Source of the DNA: Negativicoccus massiliensis
Lineage (GTDB): Bacteria > Bacillota > Negativicutes > Veillonellales > Negativicoccaceae
Length of the DNA stretch: 64,000 nucleotides
Direction of reading: 5' to 3'
Assembly: GCA_900155405.1 (NCBI GenBank)
Contig: LT700188.1
Coordinates: 620,001-684,000 of the forward strand
The translations under genes and the position numbers were made by a program. The notes under the pieces were generated by a model. It was not told the origin of the DNA, did not search any database, and was given only the letters and a program-made list of their open reading frames with translations. Below, piece by piece: positions 51,447 through 63,538 of this stretch; position 1 is the first letter of the stretch, and each line of letters opens with the position of its first letter.

Positions 51447-51842
51447 TCACATAATCTGAATGCCGCGGAATTGGAATTCCGGCGACAGCATAATGACGAC
51501 CGAGTTGCCGGCGAACATTTCACCGACATCATAGTAAATCAAAACGCCCTCATTCTGTTGCGCATACACGGCCGCGACATTTTGGAGCTGCGGCAATATT
51601 TCTTCTACGGTCGCCGGCGCTTCGTTGACTTCCAGCCAATGCGCATTTTTTAGACTCACGATCGCGGGAGCAATGTCATCGATATGCGAACGATTGGCCA
51701 CCAGCCAATTCCAAATCTCGTCAGCATACGCCTGCGCAGCGTCCGTATCCGTTTCGGTAAACGATTCCACTGTCAGGAGAACAGGTCGACCCGCCAACAC
51801 TTTTTCCGTGATAAAGCCCGGCTCTACATACGACCAATTCAT
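51447..51842 (-). CDS. Small DUF2262-like protein
   Basis: A 131-residue acidic cytosolic protein. The C-terminal third (EGVLIYYDVGEMFAGNSVVIMLSPE, about 98-122) matches the pattern of DUF2262-type domains, some of which are immunity proteins in polymorphic toxin loci. No toxin is next to it. Function unknown. ATG 51842 follows GGGGGG. Confidence 0.65.
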   Translation of the reverse strand: MNWSYVEPGFITEKVLAGRPVLLTVESFTETDTDAAQAYADEIWNWLVANRSHIDDIAPAIVSLKNAHWLEVNEAPATVEEILPQLQNVAAVYAQQNEGVLIYYDVGEMFAGNSVVIMLSPEFQFRGIQIM

Positions 51843-51865
51843 GCATCATCCCCCCTTATTCGTTA

Positions 51866-52519
51866 TTATACCGAATCGGCGGATTCTTGTCGAACACCGA
51901 TCGGGCAAACATGGCGCAGCGGACAACTTTCGCATAACGGCCGTCGCGCTTTACAGACAAGCCGTCCGTGCCAAATGAGCCAATGGTGCGCTTGCGACCA
52001 TTTTTCGCGAGGTATATTGCGCTCCAGTTTGCGTTCGACGGCGGTGACGTCTTTGCCCCGCCCCAATCCTAACCGATTGGCGACGCGAAAAACATGCGTA
52101 TCAACGGCAATCGCCGGCTCGTCATAGAGAACGCTCACCAACACATTCGCCGTTTTTTGTCCGACCCCCGGAAGCGTCATGAGCTCTTTTTTTGTCCGCG
52201 GAACTTCCCCGTGATACTCTTCCAACAGTCGCGTGCAAGTGGCTAATAAATGTTGCGCCTTGCTGCGAAAGAGACCGCAATCGCGAATTTCTTCTTCCAG
52301 TTCCGCCTGTGTGAGTCGGCCCATCTTCGCCGGCGTGTTGAGCCGCGGAAAAATCCGCGCGGTAATTTTATTCACACGCTCGTCGGTGCACTGCGCGGAT
52401 AAAACGACAGCGACCAATAATTCAAAGGGCGAATTGTAATGAAGCGCCGTCTTACGATCTTTATACGTCGCTTCCAAAATCGCCAACTGCTCTTCGCGAA
52501 TGGCCTTCGTAACGCGCAT
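51866..52519 (-). CDS. nth: Endonuclease III
   Basis: A 217-residue HhH-GPD DNA glycosylase/AP lyase removing oxidised pyrimidines. Helix-hairpin-helix LPGVGQKTANV with catalytic Lys122, catalytic Asp140 in AVDTHVFRV, and a C-terminal [4Fe-4S] motif Cys189-x6-Cys196-x2-Cys199-x5-Cys205. It starts just after trxB stops, so both form an oxidative-stress unit. Confidence 0.95.
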   Translation of the reverse strand: MRVTKAIREEQLAILEATYKDRKTALHYNSPFELLVAVVLSAQCTDERVNKITARIFPRLNTPAKMGRLTQAELEEEIRDCGLFRSKAQHLLATCTRLLEEYHGEVPRTKKELMTLPGVGQKTANVLVSVLYDEPAIAVDTHVFRVANRLGLGRGKDVTAVERKLERNIPREKWSQAHHWLIWHGRLVCKARRPLCESCPLRHVCPIGVRQESADSV

Positions 52520-52520
52520 C

Positions 52521-53435
52521 TTACGCCTTATGCAGCAGGTAATCGTGCGCTGCCAACGCGGCTTTCGCTCCGTCGGCGGCCGCGATCACGATTTGACGAT
52601 GCGGATAATCCGTGTTGTCGCCGGTGGCAAAGAGCCCCGGCAAATTGGTCGACGTATCGCGCTCCGCTTTCACTTCGCGATTGTCGCTTAATGCCAACTC
52701 CTGCGGCACGAAACCGGTGTTCGGTTCGCCGCCGATTTCGACAAAGACGCCGTCCAAAGGCAATTCCACAACTTCGTCGGTATCCGTATTTTTCAACTTC
52801 AGCGCGGATACTTTTTTATCGCCGATGACTTCGAGCGGAATGTAGTGATGCCATTCTTTGACTTTGCCCGTAGCCTGCATTTTGGAAATCAAAAGCTCTG
52901 TCGCGCGCAAACGGCTGCGAATCAAAATATGTACTTCGGAAGCGATCCGCGCCATTTCAATCGCCGCCTCCACGGCGCTGTCTCCGCCGCCGACAATCGC
53001 GACTCGTTTATTGCGATAAAAAGGACCGTCACAGGTCGCGCAATAGCTTACGCCGCGCGCGGTCAAGGCCTCTTCGCCCGGAATGCCGAGCGTACGGCTG
53101 CGCTGCCCGGTGGCGATAATAGCGGATTGGCCGCGATAGGTTTCGCCATCGGAAGTAACGGCGCTGTAATTACCGTCTTCATCGCGCGTTAATTGGTCCA
53201 CGCGCCCCGTAATCCAATCAATCGGATATTTTTTCGCGTGATCCGTCATTTTTTGAATCAGTTCATACGCCTCGACGTCCGGAAAGCCGAGGTAGTTGTC
53301 GATGTCTTTGGTTTGCGTCATCTGACCGCCGATCAGTTCCGCGATCACGCCGACTTTCAATTCTTTACGCGCCGCGTACATCGCCGCGTTCAAGCCGGCC
53401 GGACCGCCGCCGATAATTAATACGTCGTACATCAT
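52521..53435 (-). CDS. trxB: Thioredoxin reductase
   Basis: A 304-residue flavoprotein. FAD motif IIGGGPAGLNAAMYAARK, redox CATC (Cys132/Cys135), NADPH motif VGGGDSAVEAAIEMA and the C-terminal GLFATGDNTDYPHRQIVIAAADG. It reduces thioredoxin with NADPH. ATG 53435 after GGGAGG. Confidence 0.92.
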   Translation of the reverse strand: MMYDVLIIGGGPAGLNAAMYAARKELKVGVIAELIGGQMTQTKDIDNYLGFPDVEAYELIQKMTDHAKKYPIDWITGRVDQLTRDEDGNYSAVTSDGETYRGQSAIIATGQRSRTLGIPGEEALTARGVSYCATCDGPFYRNKRVAIVGGGDSAVEAAIEMARIASEVHILIRSRLRATELLISKMQATGKVKEWHHYIPLEVIGDKKVSALKLKNTDTDEVVELPLDGVFVEIGGEPNTGFVPQELALSDNREVKAERDTSTNLPGLFATGDNTDYPHRQIVIAAADGAKAALAAHDYLLHKA

Positions 53436-53485
53436 AAAACCTCCCTGTAAGTTTTATTTATATCGAATATTTTCGTTTCTTCTTT

Positions 53486-53514
53486 ATTATACTCATTCTC
53501 GTTTATTCGGGCAA
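53486..53514 (-). promoter_or_regulatory. Promoter of trxB-nth
   Basis: Minus strand TTGCCC (53514-53509), 17-base spacer, perfect TATAAT (53491-53486). Confidence 0.75.
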
Positions 53515-53525
53515 GTCCACGCACC

Positions 53526-53553
53526 AAAAAAGCATGCCTTGCGGCATGCTTTT
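53526..53553 (-). terminator. Terminator of the superoxide dismutase gene
   Basis: Minus strand AAAAGCATGCC-GCAA-GGCATGCTTTTTT, a 7-bp GC-rich stem extended by A-T pairs, nine bases after the stop. Confidence 0.88.
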
Positions 53554-53562
53554 CAGCGTGAC

Positions 53563-54174
53563 TTATTTTTTTGCGGCGGCGAATAATTCGTTGACGAATT
53601 TCCAGTTGATTACTTTGAAGAAATTGTCTACATAATCCGCGCGTTTATTTTGGTATTTCAGATAGTACGCGTGTTCCCAAACGTCGATGCCGAGCAAAGG
53701 TTTCTGACCGTCCGCCAGCGGGTTGTCCTGGTTCGGTGTGGAAACGACCGCGAGTTTCTCGCCGTTCCAAACCAACCATGCCCAGCCGCTGCCGAAACGT
53801 CCGGTCGCCGCGGCGCCGAATTCTTTTTTGAACGCGTCGAACGAACCGAAATCTTTTTCGATTTGTTCTTGGATCGCGCCTTCCAGCTTGCTGTCTTTGA
53901 CCGGCGCCATCATCTGCCAGAAAAGGCTGTGATTATAGTGACCGCCGCCGTTGTTGCGGATGGCCTGACGAACTGCTTCCGGCGCTTTTTCCCAGTCGGC
54001 GACAATCTCTTCGATATCTTTAGCCGCCCATTCGGGTGCTTTTTCCAACGCTTTATTCAAGTTGTTGACATACGTATCATGATGCTTGTCATGATGAAAT
54101 TGCATGGTTTCCTTGTCAATCACCGGTTCGAGCGCATCATATGCGTAAGGTAATTCGGGTAATGTAAATGCCAT
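53563..54174 (-). CDS. sodA: Superoxide dismutase, Fe/Mn family
   Basis: A 203-residue enzyme with the family metal ligands: His in [13 protein letters not shown], His in [11 protein letters not shown], and Asp/His in [15 protein letters not shown]. It detoxifies superoxide, which suits an anaerobe facing oxygen. Whether iron or manganese is used cannot be read. ATG 54174 after AAAGGAG. A TATAAT at 54230-54225 is the likely -10; the adjoining TTATAATGTAGGTGTAA is only half like a PerR box. Confidence 0.93.
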   Translation of the reverse strand: MAFTLPELPYAYDALEPVIDKETMQFHHDKHHDTYVNNLNKALEKAPEWAAKDIEEIVADWEKAPEAVRQAIRNNGGGHYNHSLFWQMMAPVKDSKLEGAIQEQIEKDFGSFDAFKKEFGAAATGRFGSGWAWLVWNGEKLAVVSTPNQDNPLADGQKPLLGIDVWEHAYYLKYQNKRADYVDNFFKVINWKFVNELFAAAKK

Positions 54175-54297
54175 TATGGTTAGCTCCTTTCACAACTACT
54201 GCGAATAGTAAGTGTTACACCTACATTATAACCTGAAAACGGCAAATTGACTACTAATTTTTTCGATATGGTTTTTCTTCGCTTGTTAATTTTTTTA

Positions 54298-55668
54298 TTA
54301 TTTTGCGCCCAATGCAATTTTTTTCAGCACCTCGCCGGGAGCGTTTTCCGTATCGAGACGCCAAATCAGTTCCGCGATTTCGGATGCCGCTTTCGCGCCG
54401 ATCACCGGAGCGGCAAGGTCGTCATATTTCGCGCGAATTTCTTCGACGGTCAAGGTGTTAGCGGGGTCGCCTTTCGGATGCTCAACGAGCTTTGCCAGCG
54501 TCTCCCCGTTTTCTTTAACGATGCGTACGCGGGATGCCAACTTGGTCGGATCGTCTGCTTTGATTTGCTCCATTTCCGCCGAACGTTCCACTCTGATTTT
54601 TTTCATCACGGCGCGAATAGCGGTATCTTCGATCCCTTGCGGCGTGAAATGTTCGATGCCCACTTCACCGTAAACCAATGCGCAAGCCAGACAATACTGA
54701 ATGCTGAATTTGCAACCGTACGGCGTTTGCGGCGCCGCATTATTGATTAAGCTGTCCGTAATGTCATTGACTTCCACGGTAATTTCCCGCATCTCTTCCA
54801 CGGCGCATTCCTTACGTAAGCTAAGGCCCGCGAAAATGGCGGCATGCGCGTGCTTACAACAAGCGTACGGCTTGAACGAGTTCTCATCAATTTTGAATGT
54901 GCCGTTGCCGAGACCGTCGGTTAATTTATTCCAGTGCGGATCGGGGGAAAGCGCTCTGCAAAATCCTTTTTCGCCTTCCAAAATACGCGTGGCGCCGGTA
55001 AAGCCGCGCGCGGAAATATAGGCGGATAAAACGCCCGCGTAAGAAGCCTTACCCGAGTGAATCGGTTTGCTCATCGCGCCTTCCGCCACAAATTCCCAAA
55101 GTCCGGCCGCCTGCGTGCCCGCGGTGCCGAGATTATGCAACATTTGTCGGTCATTCAAGCCGAGCGCGCGGCCTGCCGAGGCCGCCGCGCCGAAAATCCC
55201 CGCGGTGCCCGTCGTGTGCCAGAAATGGTACGATTCCGGAATGATCGTTTCCCCGACGCGGGCGCCGACTTCGTAGCCCGCCACTACCGCGGTAATGAGA
55301 TCCCGACCGCTTTTGTGCTCGGCTTCTGTCACCGCCAGCGCCGACGGCACGACGACCGTCCCCAAGTGAATAATGGAGGCGTTATGCAGATCGCCGAAGT
55401 CGAGCGAGTGTGAAGCCGCCCCATTTAAGAGGGCCGCATCCCAAGCGGCAGTGCGCAAAAACGGCGAAGTCAGCACCGTCGCCTGATCCGCGCCGGTATT
55501 TTGCCCCAAGATCGCGCGTAAAATTTGAATCGGCGTTTCCTGCGAGCCGCGAATGCAGACGCCCGCCCAATCCAGTATGCATTTTTTCGCATTCTGCACG
55601 GTCTCTTCCGCTAAGTCTTTATATTGCAACCCGGCCGCATAGCCTGCAAGCTGTTTGGTCAAGTCCAT
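54298..55668 (-). CDS. MmgE/PrpD family protein
   Basis: A 456-residue MmgE/PrpD-superfamily protein. It is all-helical in the N-terminal domain with SHSLDFGDLHNASIIHLGTVVVPSALA (about 85-111), GYEVGARVGE, and a second lid domain with KPYACCKHAHAAIFA. Known members are 2-methylcitrate, cis-aconitate or itaconate-type (de)hydratases and isomerases, so the substrate is open. It starts 12 bases after the mutase gene stops and so probably serves the same C3/C4-acid pathway. ATG 55668 after AAGGAGG. Confidence 0.85.
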   Translation of the reverse strand: MDLTKQLAGYAAGLQYKDLAEETVQNAKKCILDWAGVCIRGSQETPIQILRAILGQNTGADQATVLTSPFLRTAAWDAALLNGAASHSLDFGDLHNASIIHLGTVVVPSALAVTEAEHKSGRDLITAVVAGYEVGARVGETIIPESYHFWHTTGTAGIFGAAASAGRALGLNDRQMLHNLGTAGTQAAGLWEFVAEGAMSKPIHSGKASYAGVLSAYISARGFTGATRILEGEKGFCRALSPDPHWNKLTDGLGNGTFKIDENSFKPYACCKHAHAAIFAGLSLRKECAVEEMREITVEVNDITDSLINNAAPQTPYGCKFSIQYCLACALVYGEVGIEHFTPQGIEDTAIRAVMKKIRVERSAEMEQIKADDPTKLASRVRIVKENGETLAKLVEHPKGDPANTLTVEEIRAKYDDLAAPVIGAKAASEIAELIWRLDTENAPGEVLKKIALGAK

Positions 55669-55680
55669 GCGGATCCCTCC

Positions 55681-57336
55681 TTAAAATGCCGGATGATCCT
55701 GATGATATTCACCGAATTCTTCGCGCAAAACGCCGCAGATTTCACCGAGCGTCGCATAGGTTTTGACCGCTTCAATCAGACACGGCATAATATTTTCTTC
55801 GCTGCGCGCGACTTTGCGAACGTTGGCGAGCGCTTTTTCGACAGCGGCGTTGTCACGGGTTTCTTTCAACTTTTTCAGTTTGGCCATTTGCCGATCGCCG
55901 ACGGCCGGATCGACTTGCAACAGTTGCGTGTGATGCTCTTCATCTTCGATGACGTATTTATTAACGCCGATGACAGTGCGTTTGCCGCTTTCAATTTCCT
56001 GCTCATATTCAAATGCGTGGGTCGCCATTTCCTGCTGCATGTAACCCTGTTCAATCGCCGCGACCGCGCCGCCCATTTCATCGATCTTATGAATGTATTC
56101 GCGGGCTTCGCGTTCAATTTGGTCCGTCAAGGTTTCCACATAGTACGAGCCGCCCAGCGGATCGATGGTATCGGCAATGCCGCTTTCAAAGGCGAGCAGT
56201 TGCTGCGTACGCAACGCAAGCGTTGCCGACTCGCGCGTCGGAATCGATTCCGCTTCATCTTTAGCGCACAAAGCGAGCGATTGCGTACCGCCCAAAATGG
56301 CGGACATGGCCTGCCAGGCGATGCGGATGATATTGTTGTCATCCTGCTGCGCGGTCAATACGGAGCCGGCGGTATGGACATGGAAACGCAACATCTGCGC
56401 TTTCGCTTTGGTCGCGCCGAAACGTTCTTTCATGATGCTCGCCCAGAGACGACGAGCCGCGCGGAATTTGGCGATTTCCGGGAAGAAATCCAAGCCCGCG
56501 GTAAAGATCCACGAAATGCCCGGCGCAAACGCATCCACATTCTGACCCGCTTTCAGCGCCGCTTCTATGTAAGCAATCGCATTGGCGAACGCAAAGGCGA
56601 TTTCCTGCACCATCGACGCCCCCGCTTCGCGGATATGGTACGCGCCGACGGAAATCGTATTCCAATGCGGAATTTCCTGCGAACAATACGAGAACGAATC
56701 CGTTACCAAACGCATCGACGGACGCGGCGGGAAGATGTACGTACCGCGCGCGATGTACTCTTTCAAAATATCGTTTTGAATCGTGCCGCGCAAATCTTTG
56801 GCGGCAATGCCTTTTTTCTCCGCGGTCGCGACATACATGGCGAGAAGTACGGCGGCCGGCGCGTTGATCGTCATGGAAGTGGACACTTTATCGAGCGGAA
56901 TACCGTCAAAAATATCTTCCATATCCTGCAACGAATCGATCGCGACACCGACTTTGCCGATTTCGCTCTGCGCTTGCGGCGAGTCGGAATCCAAACCGAT
57001 CTGCGTGGGCAAATCCATGGCTACCGATAAACCGGTCTGGCCGGCTTGCAATAAGTATTTATATAACGCGTTCGTTTCTTCGGCCGTCGCGAAACCGGAA
57101 TACTGCCGCATCGTCCACAGGCGACCACGATACATGGTCGGCTGAATACCGCGCGTGAACGGATAGGCGCCCGGAAAACCGAGTTTTTCATTGTAATCCA
57201 AGTCCGCGATATCCTGCGGCGTATATAAGCGATTGGCGGCAAATTCCTGCCGCTCCGGAAACCGCGAAGTCGCTTTTTCCACGCGTTCTTCATAAGATTG
57301 TTGCGCTTCGGCAAAACGTTTTTCATCATATTGCAT
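55681..57336 (-). CDS. Methylmalonyl-CoA mutase large subunit (barrel domain only)
   Basis: A 551-residue acyl-CoA mutase barrel, without the C-terminal B12-binding domain. Typical stretches: PFTRGIQPTMYRGRLWTMRQYSGF, MDLPTQIGLDSDSP, FPPRPSMRLVTDSFSYC, SVGAYHIREAGA and GGTQSLALCAKDEA. The B12 subunit must be encoded separately and is not next to it. TMRQY with a following GF agrees with methylmalonyl-CoA rather than other acyl-CoA mutases. It interconverts succinyl- and methylmalonyl-CoA on the way to propionate. The start is ATG 57336 after AAAGGAGG. Confidence 0.9.
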   Translation of the reverse strand: MQYDEKRFAEAQQSYEERVEKATSRFPERQEFAANRLYTPQDIADLDYNEKLGFPGAYPFTRGIQPTMYRGRLWTMRQYSGFATAEETNALYKYLLQAGQTGLSVAMDLPTQIGLDSDSPQAQSEIGKVGVAIDSLQDMEDIFDGIPLDKVSTSMTINAPAAVLLAMYVATAEKKGIAAKDLRGTIQNDILKEYIARGTYIFPPRPSMRLVTDSFSYCSQEIPHWNTISVGAYHIREAGASMVQEIAFAFANAIAYIEAALKAGQNVDAFAPGISWIFTAGLDFFPEIAKFRAARRLWASIMKERFGATKAKAQMLRFHVHTAGSVLTAQQDDNNIIRIAWQAMSAILGGTQSLALCAKDEAESIPTRESATLALRTQQLLAFESGIADTIDPLGGSYYVETLTDQIEREAREYIHKIDEMGGAVAAIEQGYMQQEMATHAFEYEQEIESGKRTVIGVNKYVIEDEEHHTQLLQVDPAVGDRQMAKLKKLKETRDNAAVEKALANVRKVARSEENIMPCLIEAVKTYATLGEICGVLREEFGEYHQDHPAF

Positions 57337-57338
57337 GA

Positions 57339-58874
57339 TCAATTTCCTCCTTTGTAGTCTTCATACAGCGAACGGCAATGCATATCCTTATGGTTTTGGA
57401 AATGCAACGCCATCGTAAACGCGTGAGCGAGATCTACCGGCTCGTGCCCGCCGCCGGCCAATGCGTGTTCCACATATTCTTCCAACAAGGGTCGGTAATC
57501 CGGATGCGCGCAGTGCGTGATAATTTCGCGCGCCCGTTCAATCGGTCCCATGCCTCGGGTATCGGCTACGCCCTGCTCGGTGATGAAGATCTGGCTGTCA
57601 TGCTCCGTGTGATCGACGTGGCTTACCATCGGCACGACTTTGGAAATCGCGCCGTGCGCGCCCGTCGACGGCGAGGTGAAGATCGAAAGATAGCCGTTGC
57701 GCATGTAATCGCCCGAACCGCCGATCCCGTTGATCATCTTGCGACCGGAGGCGTGCGTTGAATTCGCCTGCCCGTAAATATCGAACTCAATCGGGGTGTT
57801 GATCGCGATGACGCCCAAGCGGCGAATGACTTCCGGATGATTGGAAATATCCAGCGGCCGCAAAACCAACGCTTTTTTATACAACGCCGGATCTTCTTTG
57901 AACATTTTCCACACCGTCGGCGACGGCGTAAACGCGCAACCCGACGCGCCGACGATATGACCGTCGCGGATCAAATGGAATACCGCGTCCTGTAAAATTT
58001 CCGAATACATCGTCAAATTGTGGAACCGTGATTTTTTCAATCCCATCAAAACAGCATTGGCGATCGTGCCTACACCGGACTGAATCGGCAGCATTTCTTC
58101 CGGCAAACGTCCGTGCTTCACTTCATTTTCTAAAAAATCAACCAGGTATTCGGCGATTTTGACCGTGTCTTCATTCGGCGCGGCGAGGTCGCGCACATGG
58201 TCCAAAATGTCCGATTCGACGATCGCGTCGATACGATCCAAACCGCATTTCACATAGGGTGAACCGATACGATCCGACGCTTTATAAATCGGAATTTCGC
58301 GCCGACGCGGCGGCTTATCCAAAATGACAATGTCGTGCATCCCTTCCATTTCCAGCGGAATGGAAGTATTGACTTCGACAATGATTTTTTTGGCATGTTT
58401 CACAAACATCGGCAAATTGCCCACGCCCGAGCCGAGCACGAAGTCACCGTCTTTGGTAATCGCCGCGGCTTCCACGATCGCGATATCGACATCGCCGAAG
58501 AAACCGTAGTCCACCTGCTGCGCGAATTCGCTTAAATGCAGGTCAATGTAGCGAATATCCCGCTCATTGATGCCTTTTTGCATCGTGCGATTGCTCGCCG
58601 CATAGTAGGGAATGCGTTCGTACACGCCGTTCACTTGCGCGAGCGCTTCTTCAATCTCCGGTCCGACCGACGCGCCGCTCCAAATCGCGATCCGGCATTT
58701 TTTGCCGTTTCTAATTTGTTCGGCCAGCGCCAGCGTCGTCTTCTTCGGATACCCCGACGGCGTAAATCCCGCCACACCGACATGCATGCCGTCGGTAATC
58801 AGAGACGCCGCCTCCTCCGGCGTGACCACTTTTTCAAACAGACTCGGATGACGTAATCTGCTTGCATCCAACAT
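57339..58874 (-). CDS. Acetyl-CoA hydrolase/transferase family CoA transferase (succinate/propionate type)
   Basis: A 511-residue class I CoA transferase of the Cat1/ScpC type. Features: HVGVAGFTPSGYPK, GSGVGNLPMFVKHAKKIIVEVN, the catalytic-Glu region IQSGVGTIANAV with downstream EILQDAV, and GIGGSGDYMRNGYLSIF. Members move CoA between succinate and acetyl- or propionyl-CoA. Followed by the mutase, it would activate succinate for decarboxylation to propionate. The start is ATG 58874, and the longer frame has no ribosome binding site. First gene of the operon, divergent from lysR. Confidence 0.88.
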   Translation of the reverse strand: MLDASRLRHPSLFEKVVTPEEAASLITDGMHVGVAGFTPSGYPKKTTLALAEQIRNGKKCRIAIWSGASVGPEIEEALAQVNGVYERIPYYAASNRTMQKGINERDIRYIDLHLSEFAQQVDYGFFGDVDIAIVEAAAITKDGDFVLGSGVGNLPMFVKHAKKIIVEVNTSIPLEMEGMHDIVILDKPPRRREIPIYKASDRIGSPYVKCGLDRIDAIVESDILDHVRDLAAPNEDTVKIAEYLVDFLENEVKHGRLPEEMLPIQSGVGTIANAVLMGLKKSRFHNLTMYSEILQDAVFHLIRDGHIVGASGCAFTPSPTVWKMFKEDPALYKKALVLRPLDISNHPEVIRRLGVIAINTPIEFDIYGQANSTHASGRKMINGIGGSGDYMRNGYLSIFTSPSTGAHGAISKVVPMVSHVDHTEHDSQIFITEQGVADTRGMGPIERAREIITHCAHPDYRPLLEEYVEHALAGGGHEPVDLAHAFTMALHFQNHKDMHCRSLYEDYKGGN

Positions 58875-58947
58875 ATCCTCGTCTCCCTTCTTCTTGTTGA
58901 TTTCATCGTAGCAGTGAATCATTTATTTATAAAATATTCGTTTTGTC

Positions 58948-58969
58948 CATAAGATATATATTTTTTATG
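58948..58969. promoter_or_regulatory. Possible LysR-type binding dyad between the divergent genes
   Basis: CATAA (58948-58952), 12 bases, TTATG (58965-58969) within the 153-base divergent intergenic region (58875-59027), which is strongly A+T rich. LysR sites are commonly short interrupted dyads in such places, but this one is weak. Confidence 0.35.
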
Positions 58970-59027
58970 TATTTTGATGTATAGTGAAAGTATCCAACTT
59001 GATGATTTGCAGCGAGAAGGAGTTTCT

Positions 59028-59918
59028 ATGGATCTGGATTACTATCGCGATTTTATGACGATCGCACGCGCCGGTACGATTGCGGAGGCGGCGCGGCAAT
59101 TACGAATCGCCCAACCGGCGCTTTCCCATCGCTTGAAACAATTGGAAGAACACTTGAACGCGCCGCTCATTAAAACCGACCGCGGCGTGCGCAAAATCGA
59201 ACTGACGGAAGCGGGCGAATACCTCTATGAACGCGCCCAATACCTGCTTTCGACCGAAGATAATTTGAAACGCGAAGTCACGCATCGCGTACAGGGCACG
59301 GCGGGCATTTTGAAAGTATCGCTTTCCCCGTCGACGGCGATGATGTTTATACGTGACTACCTCATACCGTTCAGTCGCACGTATCCGCAAGTGCAACACC
59401 GCTTAAATGAAGTGGCGATCAACGAGCAAACGAACCAACTCATGGCGGGCGAATCCGAAATCGGCGTCGCCAACGCGCCGCTGGTGCATCCTGATCTGTT
59501 TCAAATCTTGCATACGGAGCGAGAACGTCTGCTGATCGCGTCTTCCCGGCAAAGCCGCTGGAATGCGTCGCGTCAGCCGATCGTTTCGCTGGAAGCGTTG
59601 CGTCACACGCCGCTTGCGCTTTCGCGCGGTTGCGCGCCGATTTTCCTTGACGCGTGTCACAAGCACGAAATCACCCCGTCCGTTTTAAGTATTTGCACGA
59701 CGCGTACGGCGGCCCTCATCTGGGCGCGGGAAAATCGCGCCTGCGCGATCGTGCCCGAACAGGAAGCGGAAAATTTTTCGAACGAAGTATACTATACGGC
59801 GCTGGATGTGCCCGATCTCTATGTGCAAAAAAGCATCGTCATCGTGCGGGATCGACCGCTCACTAAAGTGGCGCAAAACTTTCTAGACTTTCATAATCTG
59901 ACGCTCGCCAAACCATAA
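59028..59918 (+). CDS. LysR-family transcriptional regulator
   Basis: A 296-residue regulator. N-terminal winged helix (about 1-60) with TIARAGTIAEAARQLRIAQPALSHRLKQLEEHL, then the two-lobed effector domain (about 90-290). Divergent to the CoA transferase-mutase-PrpD operon, so it is the natural candidate for its activator, perhaps sensing succinate or a CoA-pathway intermediate. The start is ATG 59028, five bases after GAAGGAG. It is the only convincing plus-strand protein gene in the window. Confidence 0.93.
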   Translation: MDLDYYRDFMTIARAGTIAEAARQLRIAQPALSHRLKQLEEHLNAPLIKTDRGVRKIELTEAGEYLYERAQYLLSTEDNLKREVTHRVQGTAGILKVSLSPSTAMMFIRDYLIPFSRTYPQVQHRLNEVAINEQTNQLMAGESEIGVANAPLVHPDLFQILHTERERLLIASSRQSRWNASRQPIVSLEALRHTPLALSRGCAPIFLDACHKHEITPSVLSICTTRTAALIWARENRACAIVPEQEAENFSNEVYYTALDVPDLYVQKSIVIVRDRPLTKVAQNFLDFHNLTLAKP

Positions 59919-59951
59919 AAAAAAGAACTGCCGCAACGGCAGTTCTTTTTT
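59917..59951. terminator. Bidirectional terminator between lysR and eno
   Basis: AAGAACTGCC-GCAAC-GGCAGTTCTT with eight A on one side and six T on the other. It serves both convergent genes. Confidence 0.92.
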
Positions 59952-59959
59952 GTAATGAT

Positions 59960-62785
<2,826 letters not shown>

Positions 62786-62796
<11 letters not shown>

Positions 62797-63538
62797 AATT
62801 AACCACCGCTGCGAAATCATCGGCCTTGAGAGATGCGCCGCCGACCAAAGCGCCGTCAATGTGCGGCGCCGCCATCAGCGCGCTGATGTTGCCCGGTTTG
62901 ACGCTGCCGCCGTAAAGGATGCGTACCGCTTCCGCCGCATCGTGGCCGGCGATGGTCTCAATCGTCACGCGAATGAGACGGCAGACGTCATTCGCCTGCT
63001 CTACGGTCGCCGTTTTGCCCGTGCCGATCGCCCAGATCGGTTCGTACGCCATGACAAGCGTCGCCACTTCCTCCGCGGACAGGTTAATCAACGCCGCTTT
63101 GACCTGGCTTTCAATATGGCCGCGCCATTCGTCCTCTTCCCGCTGACGGAGCGTTTCACCGACGCAAATGATCGGCGTTAAGCCGTGATCGAGCGCCGCT
63201 TTCGCTTTTTTATTGACGCGGGGATCCGTTTCGCTGAACAGTTGCCGACGTTCCGAATGTCCCAAAATGACATATTCACAGCCGACCGATGTCAGCATGG
63301 TCGGGGATATTTCACCGGTAAACGCTCCGGATTCTTCCCAGTACATGTTTTGCGCGCCGAGTTTAAGCGGGGTATCCGCAATTCTTTCGCCGACCGCGGC
63401 CAGCGAAATAAACGGCGGGCATAAAATGACTTCCGCCCGTGTGGCAAGTTCTTTGCCGACGAGTTCTTCCGTAAGTTCACAAGCCCGGGACAGATCCGTA
63501 TTCATTTTCCAGTTTCCGGCAATAGTAGGTTTACGCAT
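62786..63538 (-). CDS. tpiA: Triosephosphate isomerase
   Basis: A 250-residue TIM barrel. GNWKMNTD (Lys), [11 protein letters not shown] (His), catalytic Glu in [17 protein letters not shown], and [11 protein letters not shown]. The start is ATG 63538, eight bases after AAGGAGG, overlapping the pgk end; the longer frame lies in pgk. Confidence 0.97.

Noticed and set aside
54175-54240. PerR box upstream of the superoxide dismutase gene
   Set aside because: TTATAATGTAGGTGTAA matches only one half of the TTATAATnATTATAA consensus and is better explained as a -10 box.
55624-57030. A 468-codon plus-strand frame opposite the mutase gene
   Set aside because: A shadow of the high-G+C codon pattern of the minus-strand mutase; no start signals and Arg/His/Phe-rich composition typical of antisense frames.
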